NCBI GenBank assembly: GCA_047626155.1
Contig: JBLHRR010000117.1
Location: 1 to 17,979 of the forward strand
Origin: CALGLS01 sp047626155
GTDB taxonomy: Bacteria > Bacteroidota > Bacteroidia > Chitinophagales > Saprospiraceae
DNA: 17,979 bases
Direction: 5' to 3'
Positions 5,845 through 14,778 of the stretch are shown in pieces. Numbering within the stretch: position 1 is the stretch's first letter; each line of letters begins with the position of its first letter. The position numbers and the translations under genes were made by a program. Below the pieces are notes generated by a model that made no database searches, was not told where the DNA came from, and saw nothing but the letters and a program-made list of their open reading frames with translations.

Positions 5845-8034
5845 TTACTCAATCTCCACATTCAAAGCCTTAAACTTCGTTTCATCACTCAAAATTAGTT
5901 GATACTTCCCTTTTGGTAACATCAAGGAAAGTCGGTCGGCATTTGTAGGGAATTCCAGTGCATCTACAGGTACTGCAAAGTCGGTGTCTTCTCCTTTTTT
6001 GTAAGCCATTACAAGGCAGGGGTAAGTCATTCCATGCTTATCTGGATTAAAGGCAAAAGGCTTTCTGTAGCCATTCATACTCAGCCAGTTGGGGCGGCCA
6101 TACGCTGTGCTGGCTTTAGGATGTTGGATTTGCAAATCAAGTGCAGTTGGGCTATAAGTGTTAAAGGCTTTATCTTTGTTTAACCAAACTGTAGGTTCTT
6201 TAATCGCTCTTTTGTTGAAAAGTGGATGTGTAATTTCCGGGCACTTCTCTGTTAGCGTCGCCTGGTCAATGGTATAAGGGTTGACACTAGACAGTTTTTT
6301 AAGCCATCCGGAAATGTTTTGTTGCGCACCTTCCAGATCTTCTCTTAAGTTACTCTTACTGCAATAGACCAAAACCTTGGCTTCCGGATTCCTTTGGTAA
6401 ATCCGACTGATGTTCAATGCCTTTGCCCATTTTCTGGAAATATTATTCAATTGTTCTTTATTCAAATTTCCACCAACAGATTTTTGAACTACTCTTTTTG
6501 CTTTATCCAATTCGGTAGGAGTTGGCTCAAAAGGGTATAAGGTGAAACCCAGTTTCAATGCCTGTCTGACCATATCGCCAAAGAGCGGTTCCCGGATCAA
6601 ACGACCACTATTTAGAACAGGATAACCTCGCTTTGCTAGCTTGGTTTCTTTTGGACTCAAAGCCTCTATGGCTAAATAACGAAAGCCTTGCTCATACAGA
6701 TCCTTCAACAAACTGGTGGTAAAAGCCCTGTTCTGAGGATTCGGTGCAAACTCATTGAAGAAGACCGCTTTTTTATCTACGGTTTGTTTTAGCAAGTAAT
6801 CGGCAGCTGGGATCGGTTTACATTTAGTTAGCGCATTGGCGTCTCCAGATTTTTCTACAGCCTCGTCCGTACAGATATTACGATAAGCGAAAGGTTGGGT
6901 AAAGGTCTTAGACAACCACTCGTCTGGACGAATGAATTCACTGATTCGATAGACATCACCCGGACCCTGTGATAGCTCATCAGCCGTTATGTTTCCATTA
7001 ATAACAAACTCTACACGTCTATTTCGTTTTCGCCCTGTTTCATCGCTGTTCTCTGCAACTGGCTTGGAATCACCAAAGCCCTTGCTACTCAAACGTTTTT
7101 CATTGATGCCTGCACCTACTAAGTAATCGTGAACGGTTTTAGCTCTGTTCTTTGATAAATCAGCATTGTGTGCTTCATCTCCTTGACTATCGGTATGACC
7201 TTGTATTTGTATTGTTAGAGAAGGATTCTTTTGCATGATGCCAGCCAACTTGTTTAGTTCATTATTGGATTCTGGCAATAAATCGTGCTTATCTGTTTCA
7301 AAGTAAATATTGTCCATGATCACAGAGGCCACTGAGCCTGTGATGTTGTAGTATCTGCTGGGTTCATATTTCACGGCAGTGCTTTCAAAGGCCTGAACAA
7401 AGACGTCGTCAATGAAAAAATATCCGATGTTCAATTCGGAGCTGCTGCCGTCGTCAAATTGTCCAAGGTATAAGTATTGAGTGGCTTCAGTTGCAGTAAA
7501 GGTACCGAAGACTTTTGTCCATTTGGTAGGCTCCACAAAAGTTTCCTTACCAGCATTAACCTGCGGTTTTCCTTTTACAATTTCCTTACTTCTGTGAAAT
7601 ATTTTATTGGAAAATAGTACTCCGAAATGAGATCCAAGGAAAGTAGCTACGGGTCTCTTCTTTGAATAATAGGCTGGCATTGAGATCCAGAACTCTACAT
7701 AATATTGTGTGCCTGGAACCAATTTCTGTCTTAGTTTTATCCCAACATACTCCGCCCAAAAAGAACCATTGGTTACAATCCCTGCCATGTGTTTGCCAGA
7801 ATGAGGTGGAATCACAGTAAGGTTGGTACTCTTAAAACGCGGACTAATGAGGTCGGTGGAAGCTTGGTTTGGTACGGTCCAGTTGATGGCCTGGCGTTCA
7901 AAATCCCGGCCTGTTTTATTCAAAAAACGGGAAGTAAAGTCAAACCCCTCAAAGCTCGAATTGGGAACCAAATTTTGGCCATAGCCGATAAAAGAAAAAG
8001 TTAAGAAGAGAAAGAAGAATAATGGTCTAATCAT
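5845..8034 (-). CDS. OmpA-domain protein fused to a C-terminal EreA/ChaN-like domain
   Basis: Residues 1-19 form a signal peptide ending GYG-QN, so the protein is exported. Residues 21-220 (starting NLVPNSSFEGFD) look like a beta-sandwich, carbohydrate-binding-like module. Residues 238-346 are an OmpA C-terminal domain: NIYFETDKHDL, QIQGHTDSQGD (276-286), ADLSKNRAKTV (291-301) with the Asp292/Arg297 peptidoglycan-binding pair, and RKRNRRVEFVI (335-345). Residues 420-595 resemble the erythromycin-esterase/ChaN-type fold seen in Bacteroidota proteins (VFFNEFAPNPQNRAFT at 424-439, LLKDLYEQGFRYLAIEAL, RGYPVLNSG), but the histidines usual in that motif are absent. The rest (about 610-729) is probably another beta-rich region. 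It likely sits in the outer membrane or periplasm attached to peptidoglycan. A 7/8 -7 box (TATCTTTA, 8131-8138) lies upstream. The function of the C-terminal part is unknown. Confidence 0.85.
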   Translation of the reverse strand: MIRPLFFFLFLTFSFIGYGQNLVPNSSFEGFDFTSRFLNKTGRDFERQAINWTVPNQASTDLISPRFKSTNLTVIPPHSGKHMAGIVTNGSFWAEYVGIKLRQKLVPGTQYYVEFWISMPAYYSKKRPVATFLGSHFGVLFSNKIFHRSKEIVKGKPQVNAGKETFVEPTKWTKVFGTFTATEATQYLYLGQFDDGSSSELNIGYFFIDDVFVQAFESTAVKYEPSRYYNITGSVASVIMDNIYFETDKHDLLPESNNELNKLAGIMQKNPSLTIQIQGHTDSQGDEAHNADLSKNRAKTVHDYLVGAGINEKRLSSKGFGDSKPVAENSDETGRKRNRRVEFVINGNITADELSQGPGDVYRISEFIRPDEWLSKTFTQPFAYRNICTDEAVEKSGDANALTKCKPIPAADYLLKQTVDKKAVFFNEFAPNPQNRAFTTSLLKDLYEQGFRYLAIEALSPKETKLAKRGYPVLNSGRLIREPLFGDMVRQALKLGFTLYPFEPTPTELDKAKRVVQKSVGGNLNKEQLNNISRKWAKALNISRIYQRNPEAKVLVYCSKSNLREDLEGAQQNISGWLKKLSSVNPYTIDQATLTEKCPEITHPLFNKRAIKEPTVWLNKDKAFNTYSPTALDLQIQHPKASTAYGRPNWLSMNGYRKPFAFNPDKHGMTYPCLVMAYKKGEDTDFAVPVDALEFPTNADRLSLMLPKGKYQLILSDETKFKALNVEIE

Positions 8035-8220
8035 GTGAACTTGGATATAGATGAAGTAACAGTCCTATTTCGCTGATAATCAGGGGGGTATTTTTTTTAC
8101 GAAAAGGTAAAACTAATGTTTTGCCTATCCTAAAGATAGTAAAAAACATTGCCGAAAGGTAAACGGTAAGAAAGGGGAGATTTAGTATGATCTTCATTCC
8201 TTCCTGTTCTCTTTCTTCCT

Positions 8221-8228
8221 TATCTTTG
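8221..8228 (+). promoter_or_regulatory. Bacteroidota -7 box for folD
   Basis: TATCTTTG matches the TAnnTTTG consensus exactly and lies 37 bp before the folD ATG. The -33 region lacks a clear TTTG. Confidence 0.55.
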
Positions 8229-8265
8229 CGAGCTTATCACAGCATTCAACAATAAAACAAGATAG

Positions 8266-9144
8266 ATGAAACTAATAGACGGGAAAGAACTAGCCAATAC
8301 TATTAAAACAGAAATTGCAGAGAAAGTAAAAGCAATCGTGGCAAAAGGAGAACGAGTGCCGCATTTGGCTGCGGTATTGGTCGGAGAAGATCCAGCCAGT
8401 CAATCTTACGTTAGAAACAAAGTACGCTCTTGTGAGCAGTGTGGTTTTGAATCTTCTCTAATAAAGCAAGAAGCAGATATTACAGAAGAAGCCTTGTTGA
8501 AAATAATCGAGGACTTGAATAATGATGACGCTATTGATGGCTTCATTGTGCAGCTTCCTTTGCCGAAGCATATTAGTGAGGAAAAGGTAACCCTGGCCAT
8601 CAAACCAGCAAAGGACGTAGATGGTTTTCACCCGGTCAACTTCGGCCGGATGGCGCAAGGCTTAGATTGTTATCTGCCTGCGACTCCTTTTGGGATCTTG
8701 CAAATGCTTGATCGTTACAACATTGAAGTGGAAGGAAAAGAATGCGTTGTGCTGGGACGTAGTAATATTGTTGGAACACCAATTAGTATTCTGCTTTCGC
8801 GAAAAGCATCTCCTGGAAATGCAACGATTACTTTATGTCATAGCCGATCAAAAAACATCGCTAGCCATTGCCGCCGTGCAGATATTATTATTGTTGCACT
8901 GGGGATTCCAGAATACCTGAAAGGAGATATGGTGAAAGAAGGAGCAGTGATCATTGATGTCGGAATTAATAGGGTGGATGATGAAACGAAGAAGAGAGGT
9001 TATCGCTTAGTGGGGGATGTGGCTTTTGATGAAGTTGCGCCGAAGTGTTCTTATATCACGCCGGTGCCAGGAGGGGTTGGTCCGATGACGGTGACTTCTT
9101 TGTTGATGAATACTTTGCGGGCGAATAGGGGGGAGGTGTACTGA
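8266..9144 (+). CDS. folD: Bifunctional methylenetetrahydrofolate dehydrogenase / cyclohydrolase
   Basis: The enzyme interconverts 5,10-methylene-, 5,10-methenyl- and 10-formyl-tetrahydrofolate using NADP+, supplying one-carbon units for purine and formyl-Met synthesis in the cytosol. It shows QSYVRNK (46-52; Tyr48 and Lys52 are the catalytic residues), VQLPLPKH (95-102), KDVDGFHPVN (116-125), the Rossmann segment LGRSNIVGTP (163-172), and PVPGGVGPMT (266-275) near the C-terminus. At 292 residues it matches the family. It diverges from the OmpA-domain gene and has its own -7 box. Nothing is missing or unusual. Confidence 0.97.
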   Translation: MKLIDGKELANTIKTEIAEKVKAIVAKGERVPHLAAVLVGEDPASQSYVRNKVRSCEQCGFESSLIKQEADITEEALLKIIEDLNNDDAIDGFIVQLPLPKHISEEKVTLAIKPAKDVDGFHPVNFGRMAQGLDCYLPATPFGILQMLDRYNIEVEGKECVVLGRSNIVGTPISILLSRKASPGNATITLCHSRSKNIASHCRRADIIIVALGIPEYLKGDMVKEGAVIIDVGINRVDDETKKRGYRLVGDVAFDEVAPKCSYITPVPGGVGPMTVTSLLMNTLRANRGEVY

Positions 9145-9235
9145 AGTGTGGAGAATAATTTGTGTCTTAGTTATTAAAAGTAATTAGGAGACTGTCTGAC
9201 CTCATTTTCAAGAATCAATTAAAATTATTCATTAG

Positions 9236-10222
9236 ATGAATAAGAAAATTATATGGTTACTTATTTTTATTACCAATCTCAGCATAGTCAAAAGCCAGAG
9301 TAATAATTATGATACTATCGTTATTTCAAGTTCAACATATGAAAAGTTCGACTTTATTCTTGGAAGTTCCGAAATGCAATATTTCGAAGTAATTGAAAGA
9401 GATATTGATATAAGGAATGGGGAAATAGAGAAATCAAAGCTGTCAAGCGATACTATTGGTATCAAGAACACCAGTAGAAATATGGAAATCGAAAATTATG
9501 AAATAGAACTCAGTGACTACAATTGGGCGAAAATTCTTTTTGGTCGTCAATGTAACTATCTGTCAAAGCAGATTGATACTTATCCGATTCTTAAAGTATC
9601 AAGGAGGAAATCTAACAATGATATTTCGTTTCTTGAACCTGAGTTAATTGGTAGGTTTTTAACAAATAATTATGAAAAAAGAATTGAATGTATAGATTCT
9701 TCTGAGGATAAATTGATGAAGAAACATTTAATTAGATGGATAGATATGATTGGCAATGATAGTATTGATCAATTTGCAATTTCACTTACATCACATTTGT
9801 ATCATATTTTCTCTCTTTATGATTTAATTGTTCCAACTAATAATCAAGATACCTTACTTTGCAAAATAACACAACTAGATAAAGAGAATCCAATAGGATT
9901 TGTATATCAATCTTCGACAAAAATTAAACAGGATTCAAGCATAAACATTTACATTACAGATGACGTTCAAGATTCTACATCTTTAAATATTAACTTTACT
10001 TCCAGCATTTATCAGATGTTCGAAAAACATTTAAGTAAAGAAGAAAGAACGATTAATGAAATTCGATTGAAATCTAGGAAAAGTGTTGATAAATCACATG
10101 TGAAAATTAGTAAAACCGGTGAGTTTGTGCGGTACATCAGAATTATGGAGTCATTCATGCTAGATGCAGAATTAAAACCAAAGTTTTCATTTTTTAATTA
10201 CGAAATAAAAATAATGAAATGA
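9236..10222 (+). CDS. Exported protein of unknown function, AT-rich
   Basis: I do not recognise this 328-residue protein. Residues 1-20 are a clear signal peptide (MNKK, then a hydrophobic stretch, then IVKSQ), so it should enter the periplasm or be secreted. The mature part is rich in Ser, Asn, Asp, Ile and Lys, has no further membrane segment and only a few scattered cysteines, and shows no motif I can name. Its codons are visibly more AT-rich than those of folD or the peptidase gene beside it, which suggests recent acquisition or a fast-evolving lineage gene. It begins 91 bp after folD on the same strand without a clear promoter or terminator between them. The initiator ATG fits the signal peptide well. 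Confidence 0.7.
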   Translation: MNKKIIWLLIFITNLSIVKSQSNNYDTIVISSSTYEKFDFILGSSEMQYFEVIERDIDIRNGEIEKSKLSSDTIGIKNTSRNMEIENYEIELSDYNWAKILFGRQCNYLSKQIDTYPILKVSRRKSNNDISFLEPELIGRFLTNNYEKRIECIDSSEDKLMKKHLIRWIDMIGNDSIDQFAISLTSHLYHIFSLYDLIVPTNNQDTLLCKITQLDKENPIGFVYQSSTKIKQDSSINIYITDDVQDSTSLNINFTSSIYQMFEKHLSKEERTINEIRLKSRKSVDKSHVKISKTGEFVRYIRIMESFMLDAELKPKFSFFNYEIKIMK

Positions 10223-10281
10223 CTATTTCCTTGAAAAAGAGCTTCTTATTAATTTATAGAACAACAACATAAAGGTAGCCG

Positions 10282-10329
10282 AAAAAAAACTTCGGCTACA
10301 TAAAATCAAATGATCTCACATAGCCGAAG
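10282..10329 (-). terminator. Intrinsic terminator of the prolyl oligopeptidase gene
   Basis: On the minus strand CTTCGGCTA (10321-10329) pairs with TAGCCGAAG (10290-10298) across a 22-nt loop and is followed by eight T (10282-10289). A third copy of the arm at 10275-10283 can form a competing hairpin with the middle arm. Confidence 0.7.
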
Positions 10330-10385
10330 CAATTTTCTATCAAAACGTAGCGCATTCGTAGCGCCGTAGCGGTTACCAAAAAAAC

Positions 10386-12572
10386 CTAATCCTTCACATC
10401 CACCTTCCCCGCCAAATCCAAAATAAACGTATAGTCCATTGCCGTTTCTTTGTATCGTTCAAAACGTCCAGAAGCACCGCCGTGACCAGTGGTCATATTG
10501 GTTCTCAATAGCAGAGAATTGTCATCTGTTTTTAATTCCCTCAATTTTGCAACCCACTTTGCAGGCTCCCAATACTGAACTTGAGAATCATGTAATCCCG
10601 TTGTTACAAGCATATTAGGATAATCCTTTTTCTCAACGTTATCATAAGGAGAATAAGACTTCATGTAATGGTAGTACTCTTCCTCTTTAGGATTTCCCCA
10701 CTCGTCGAATTCACCAGTAGTCAATGGAATGGTTTCATCCAACATTGTAGTTACAACGTCCACAAAAGGTACCGCAGCTACAACGCCTCTCCACATTTCC
10801 GGACGCATATTGACAATAGCTCCCATCAATAAACCACCAGCAGAACCACCATTAGCAAAAAGGTTGTCCTTGCTAGCATAATTGTTTTTAACCATGTATT
10901 CTCCACAATCAATGAAATCAGTGAAGGTGTTTTTCTTCTTCAGTTTCTTACCAGTTTCATACCATTGCTTGCCCATTTCCATTCCACCTCTGATGTGTGC
11001 AATTGCATAAACAAAACCTCTATCAAGTAAACTCAAACGTACAGAACTAAAGTAAGGATCCATACTGTTTCCGTAAGAACCATAAGCATAAAGGAGGCAA
11101 GGCGCTGTTCCATCAATCTTTGTTCCCTTTCGGTAAACCAAAGAAATAGGCACTTTTACACCGTCTCTTGCTGTAGCATAAATACGTTCCGTTGTGTAGT
11201 TTTTAGAATCGAAATCTCCAACTACTTCCTGTTGCTTCAAGAGGTTCATTTCCTTAGAAGTCATGTTGTAATCGTAGGTAGAATTTGGCGTAGACATCGA
11301 TTGGTATCCGATGCGTAATATGTCTGTATCAAAATCACGGTTTACAGAAACATAAGCTAGGAAGGCATCTTCTCCAAAATTGATATAGTGGTCATTTTTG
11401 CCAGCCCATGATTTTACCCGCAGTTGCGTAATTCCTTCTTTTCGTTCAGAAAGAACCAGGTAATTTTTAAAGATGTCGATATCTTCTAACAATACATCTG
11501 CACGGTGAGGAATAACTTCCTTCCAGTTAGACTTTGCAGTCGCATCAACGGAAGTTTTCATCAAACGGAAATTCTCTCCATCCCAGTTGGTACGGATATA
11601 GAATTGATCATTATAGTGGTCGATAGAATATTCGTGTTCTCCTTCTTTATCACGAGCTTCAAACATTTTGAATTTGCCATCTGGATTGTTGGCATCCAAA
11701 ATTTGATATTCTGTAGTCAAAGTATGGTAAGAACCGATGACGATATATTGCTTTGATTTTGTTTTATAAACGAAGGTACCAAAGGTGTCGTCTTCTTCAT
11801 GCCAGATCAATTCATCTTTAGAAGCATCAGTTCCTAAAGTGTGCTTGAATATTTTGTAGGCTCTGAGCGACTCATCTTTTACCGTGTAAAACAAAGTCTT
11901 ATTGTCATTAGCCCAAGTAGAACCACCGGTACAGTTTGGAATTTCATCTTTCAGAAATTCTCCCGTTTCCAGGTTTTTGATTCTTATGGTATAAATACGA
12001 CGGCTCAAAGTATCTTGTCCGAAAGCCATCAATTTGTTATCGGGGCTAACATTCAAACCACCAGCAGCAAAGTAGTCGTAACCATCTGCTAGTTTATTGA
12101 CATCTAAGGTTACTTCAGCTTTTGCTTCCAGTGTTCCTTTTTTACGAGAATAGATCGGGTACTCTTTCCCATCTTCATAGCTGGTGAGGTACCAATAACC
12201 ATTGTCTTTATAAGGCACAGAAGAATCATCTTTCTTGATTCTACCGACAATCTCATCATAGAGCTTTTCCTGGAAGTTCTTTGTATGTTCCAACTTCTCT
12301 TCCGTATATGCGTTTTCCGCATTTAGATAATCAAGAACATCCTGATCTTCTCTTTGATTTAACCAGTAGTAATTATCCACACGAGTATCTCCGTGGATGG
12401 TCATTTCTTTAGCGACTTTTTTCGCTGTAGGAGGAATGGCTTTTACCGAATTCATAGTTGTTTTGTTAGTGGTATCGGCGGCAGTAGTATTGCCTTCGGT
12501 TGCCGGATTGCAAGCAGTCCATAATATCATGCTGCTTGCGACAAGGGTGTAAAAAAAATGGTTTAATTTCAT
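10386..12572 (-). CDS. S9 family peptidase, oligopeptidase B-like lipoprotein
   Basis: This is a serine peptidase of the prolyl oligopeptidase family that cleaves short peptides, in the oligopeptidase B branch judging by EFDEWGNPKEEEYYHYM (621-637) and SPYDN (641-645). The N-terminus MKLNHFFYTLVASSMILWTAC is a lipoprotein signal with Cys21 as the likely lipidated residue, followed by a Ser/Thr/Asn-rich linker, so it acts in the periplasm attached to a membrane. Residues about 50-470 form the beta-propeller region and about 470-720 the alpha/beta hydrolase domain. The catalytic triad is Ser577 in NGGSAGG, Asp662 in TGLHDSQV and His697 in TGHGGASGRF. At 728 residues it fits the family (about 680-720 plus a signal). 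Cytosolic relatives lack the export signal. Specificity for Arg/Lys or Pro is not provable from sequence alone. Confidence 0.93.
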   Translation of the reverse strand: MKLNHFFYTLVASSMILWTACNPATEGNTTAADTTNKTTMNSVKAIPPTAKKVAKEMTIHGDTRVDNYYWLNQREDQDVLDYLNAENAYTEEKLEHTKNFQEKLYDEIVGRIKKDDSSVPYKDNGYWYLTSYEDGKEYPIYSRKKGTLEAKAEVTLDVNKLADGYDYFAAGGLNVSPDNKLMAFGQDTLSRRIYTIRIKNLETGEFLKDEIPNCTGGSTWANDNKTLFYTVKDESLRAYKIFKHTLGTDASKDELIWHEEDDTFGTFVYKTKSKQYIVIGSYHTLTTEYQILDANNPDGKFKMFEARDKEGEHEYSIDHYNDQFYIRTNWDGENFRLMKTSVDATAKSNWKEVIPHRADVLLEDIDIFKNYLVLSERKEGITQLRVKSWAGKNDHYINFGEDAFLAYVSVNRDFDTDILRIGYQSMSTPNSTYDYNMTSKEMNLLKQQEVVGDFDSKNYTTERIYATARDGVKVPISLVYRKGTKIDGTAPCLLYAYGSYGNSMDPYFSSVRLSLLDRGFVYAIAHIRGGMEMGKQWYETGKKLKKKNTFTDFIDCGEYMVKNNYASKDNLFANGGSAGGLLMGAIVNMRPEMWRGVVAAVPFVDVVTTMLDETIPLTTGEFDEWGNPKEEEYYHYMKSYSPYDNVEKKDYPNMLVTTGLHDSQVQYWEPAKWVAKLRELKTDDNSLLLRTNMTTGHGGASGRFERYKETAMDYTFILDLAGKVDVKD

Positions 12573-12598
12573 GGTTACGTTTTAAATGGTATAAAGTT

Positions 12599-12628
12599 CG
12601 AAAGTAAGGTATTCTTAGAGAAAGACAA
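12599..12628 (-). promoter_or_regulatory. Bacteroidota promoter for the S9 peptidase gene
   Basis: On the minus strand TTG (12626-12628), a 19-bp spacer and TACTTTCG (12599-12606) fit the Bacteroidota consensus with one -7 mismatch. The -7 box lies 26 bp before the ATG. Confidence 0.6.
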
Positions 12629-12681
12629 GCTTATTCCTTGAAGGATGCCTAAGCCTTTCGGTGTCTTAATGTAGCTATTCA

Positions 12682-12766
12682 GCAGTTGGCTTCTAGCAGT
12701 TGGCAGTTAGCTTCCCACTATCGTACGTTATAGGCAAGCTAACTGCTAGCTGCCAATAGCTAAAGC
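12682..12766. repeat. REP-like palindromic repeat, copy 2
   Basis: This copy shares the direct repeat GCAGTTGGCTT and the left arm GGCAGTTAGCTTCCC (12702-12716) with copy 1 at 1250-1315. Its right arm (12733-12746) has diverged slightly, and the inverted repeat extends further out, to TGCCAATAGCTAAAGCC. The loop differs from copy 1 at four positions, two of which keep a central CG-rich palindrome. It lies between the acyl-CoA dehydrogenase stop codon and the S9 peptidase promoter. Confidence 0.75.
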
Positions 12767-12788
12767 CATATGGCTGAAGGGTTACTTC

Positions 12789-14588
12789 TTAATCTATATA
12801 CTCCGCCTTCACCTCTAACGTCAAATGATCCTCTTCCATCAATCGGGTATGTAAGCCTTTTGTTTTTACCAATTCATATTTAAAGAAATACCGCATCGTA
12901 AATAGCTTTCCCTGGTAGAAATCGTGATCTGTAGCGTTCTTGTTGGAAGTCAATGCTTCTTGCGCAACAATTCCCTGCTTTAGCCATTGCCAAGCAATAA
13001 CAACTAAGCTGAAATACTCCAAATACAAAGTAGCATCTGCCAGGAATATTTCTGGTTTTTCGTTCATGGCAGAGGTTACTTGAGCGACGGTACATTCATG
13101 TAAGGCTTTTGTTGCTTCGCCCAATAAATTGGCAGTTGGTACCAAGCTTTCTATCTGGTTAGCCGCCCCCATTGTTTTATGAATTTCCGTCAACAAATGA
13201 CGCATGGCCTTCCCATCATTCATCATTACTTTTCTACCTAACAAATCCATTCCTTGAATACCCGTCGTTCCTTCGTAAATACAATTGACTCGGATATCTC
13301 TATAATATTGTTCCACCGGGAAGTCATCACAATAACCTGCACCTCCCATGGTTTGCATTGCTGCGCTTACCGCTTGTGTGCCATATTCAGAAGGGAAGGT
13401 TTTTGCAATTGGAGTCAATAAACTTAATAATTGCTCTGCTTTTTCTTTTTCAAGTTCTTCTCCGTGACGAGCTATATCGGCGTATTTGCTACAAGCAATG
13501 AGTAGAGATAAACTTCCTTCGACTACAGATTTTTGAAACAATAACATTCTGCGCACGTCTGCATGTTCAATGATCGTAACAGGAGGGGATTTTATATCCT
13601 TATTAGAAGGATGACGGCCCTGAGATCGCTCATTGGCATATTGCAAAGCAGCGTAGTAAGCGGCTGTCGCCGTACCGGTAGCCAACATCCCAGTTCCAAT
13701 TCTAGCCTCGTTCATCATTTGGAACATATAGGACAAACCACGATTCTCCGATCCCACTAAATAACCGTGGCAATCATCAGCCTCTCCGTACATCAATGTA
13801 GCTGCTATGTAACCCTTTTGACCCATCTTTCCAAAGATGCCTGCGGTGTTTACATCGTTGAAAACCAATTGGTTATCTTCCGTTCTTAACTTAGGAACAA
13901 TGAATAATGAAATTCCTTTTGTTCCTGCTGGGGCTCCATCAATTCGAGCCAAAAACAAATGTACTACATTGTCAACGGCAGTATGATCTCCACCGGAGAT
14001 ATAGATTTTTTGACCTTTTATTTTGTAATGTCCTTCCGTTGTAGGTGTTGCGCTGGCGCGAATATCAGAAAGACTAGAGCCTGCTTGTGGTTCGGTCATT
14101 GCCATGGTGCCCTGCCATTCTCCACTGTACATTTTAGGTACATAAGCCTGTTGTAATTCTTCTGTTGCAAAAGCCCTGATTAGGTTGGCTGCCCCCTGAG
14201 TTAGAAAAGCATAAGGAGCGGCATTTGGATTAGCAGCATAAAACAAAAACAGAGCAGTGTTCATGACCATTAGTGGCATCTGTTGTCCTTCATGTTCATA
14301 GTCATCTGCGCAACCGATCCAACCTCCTGCACCGATGGCTTGTATCGCCGTTCTCAGCTGAGGATGCACCTGAACTTCTTTACCATCAAAGTATGCTTTT
14401 TCTTTATCCATTTCGGAAACGATAGGGAAGAGGATGCGATCTCCTATTTGCTTGGCGGCATCCATGGCCATGTTGATGGCTTCTTCATCGTAAGCTTCGT
14501 AATGTTCATACTTGTTAAGAGAAGTGACATTGAAGACTTCGTGTAACAAGAATTTTACGTTTCTGGGGTTGCAGTATTTGTCAGCCAT
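12789..14588 (-). CDS. Acyl-CoA dehydrogenase (long form with C-terminal extension domain)
   Basis: The product is a cytosolic FAD enzyme that introduces a trans-2 double bond into an acyl-CoA. I chose the ATG at 14586-14588 (MADKYCNPRN...), typical of this family in Bacteroidota; the open frame extends 22 codons upstream into repeat-like sequence and is unlikely to be translated. From this start it has 599 residues. Motifs: MTEPQAGSSLSDIR (164-177, flavin/substrate loop), KIYISGGDH (194-202), EARIGTG (294-300), TMGGAGYCDDFPVEQYYRD (413-431) and IYEGTTGIQ (437-445), with Glu439 the probable catalytic base. The C-terminal domain (about 460-590) marks the group that includes DmdC-like 3-methylthiopropionyl-CoA dehydrogenase, so the substrate is uncertain. 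The nearby hydroxyacyl-CoA dehydrogenase would fit a shared CoA-ester pathway. Confidence 0.92.
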   Translation of the reverse strand: MADKYCNPRNVKFLLHEVFNVTSLNKYEHYEAYDEEAINMAMDAAKQIGDRILFPIVSEMDKEKAYFDGKEVQVHPQLRTAIQAIGAGGWIGCADDYEHEGQQMPLMVMNTALFLFYAANPNAAPYAFLTQGAANLIRAFATEELQQAYVPKMYSGEWQGTMAMTEPQAGSSLSDIRASATPTTEGHYKIKGQKIYISGGDHTAVDNVVHLFLARIDGAPAGTKGISLFIVPKLRTEDNQLVFNDVNTAGIFGKMGQKGYIAATLMYGEADDCHGYLVGSENRGLSYMFQMMNEARIGTGMLATGTATAAYYAALQYANERSQGRHPSNKDIKSPPVTIIEHADVRRMLLFQKSVVEGSLSLLIACSKYADIARHGEELEKEKAEQLLSLLTPIAKTFPSEYGTQAVSAAMQTMGGAGYCDDFPVEQYYRDIRVNCIYEGTTGIQGMDLLGRKVMMNDGKAMRHLLTEIHKTMGAANQIESLVPTANLLGEATKALHECTVAQVTSAMNEKPEIFLADATLYLEYFSLVVIAWQWLKQGIVAQEALTSNKNATDHDFYQGKLFTMRYFFKYELVKTKGLHTRLMEEDHLTLEVKAEYID

Positions 14589-14599
14589 GTTTTTATTAA

Positions 14600-14700
14600 T
14601 TGAAGATTGATAATTAAAAATTGAGGTAACCGCAACGGCACAACGAGGACGCAACGTTTTCCCTCAGCCCTGAAAGGGCGATGTACAATAGGATAGGATT
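14600..14700. repeat. Possible remnant of a dispersed intergenic repeat
   Basis: The gap between the acyl-CoA dehydrogenase and msrB genes contains the hairpin GCCCT-GAA-AGGGC (14668-14680 region) after a stretch with CCGCAACGGCACAACGAGGA. From memory this resembles a common Bacteroidota intergenic repeat around CCCTGAAAGGGCGAT. It is followed by short degenerate direct repeats (aacggata, acgaaatgtaac, accgaatgtacc) up to 14760. No gene is likely here. Confidence 0.35.
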
Positions 14701-14778
14701 TTAATCCCATTAACGGATATAACGGATACACGAAATGTAACAAATACACCGAATGTACCAATTAACCAATCAACGATT

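Noticed and set aside
8083..8098. G6 and T8 homopolymer tracts upstream of the OmpA-domain gene, possibly phase-variable
   Set aside because: The tracts are short, lie outside a recognised promoter spacer, and nothing else suggests phase variation.
10345..10375. Triple GTAGCG direct repeats resembling a short tandem or CRISPR-like array
   Set aside because: The units are only 6-8 bp with irregular gaps of a few bases; there are no spacers and no cas genes.
14589..14654. 22-codon N-terminal extension of the acyl-CoA dehydrogenase
   Set aside because: It reads into repeat-like sequence, while the internal Met begins exactly where the family's conserved N-terminus starts.
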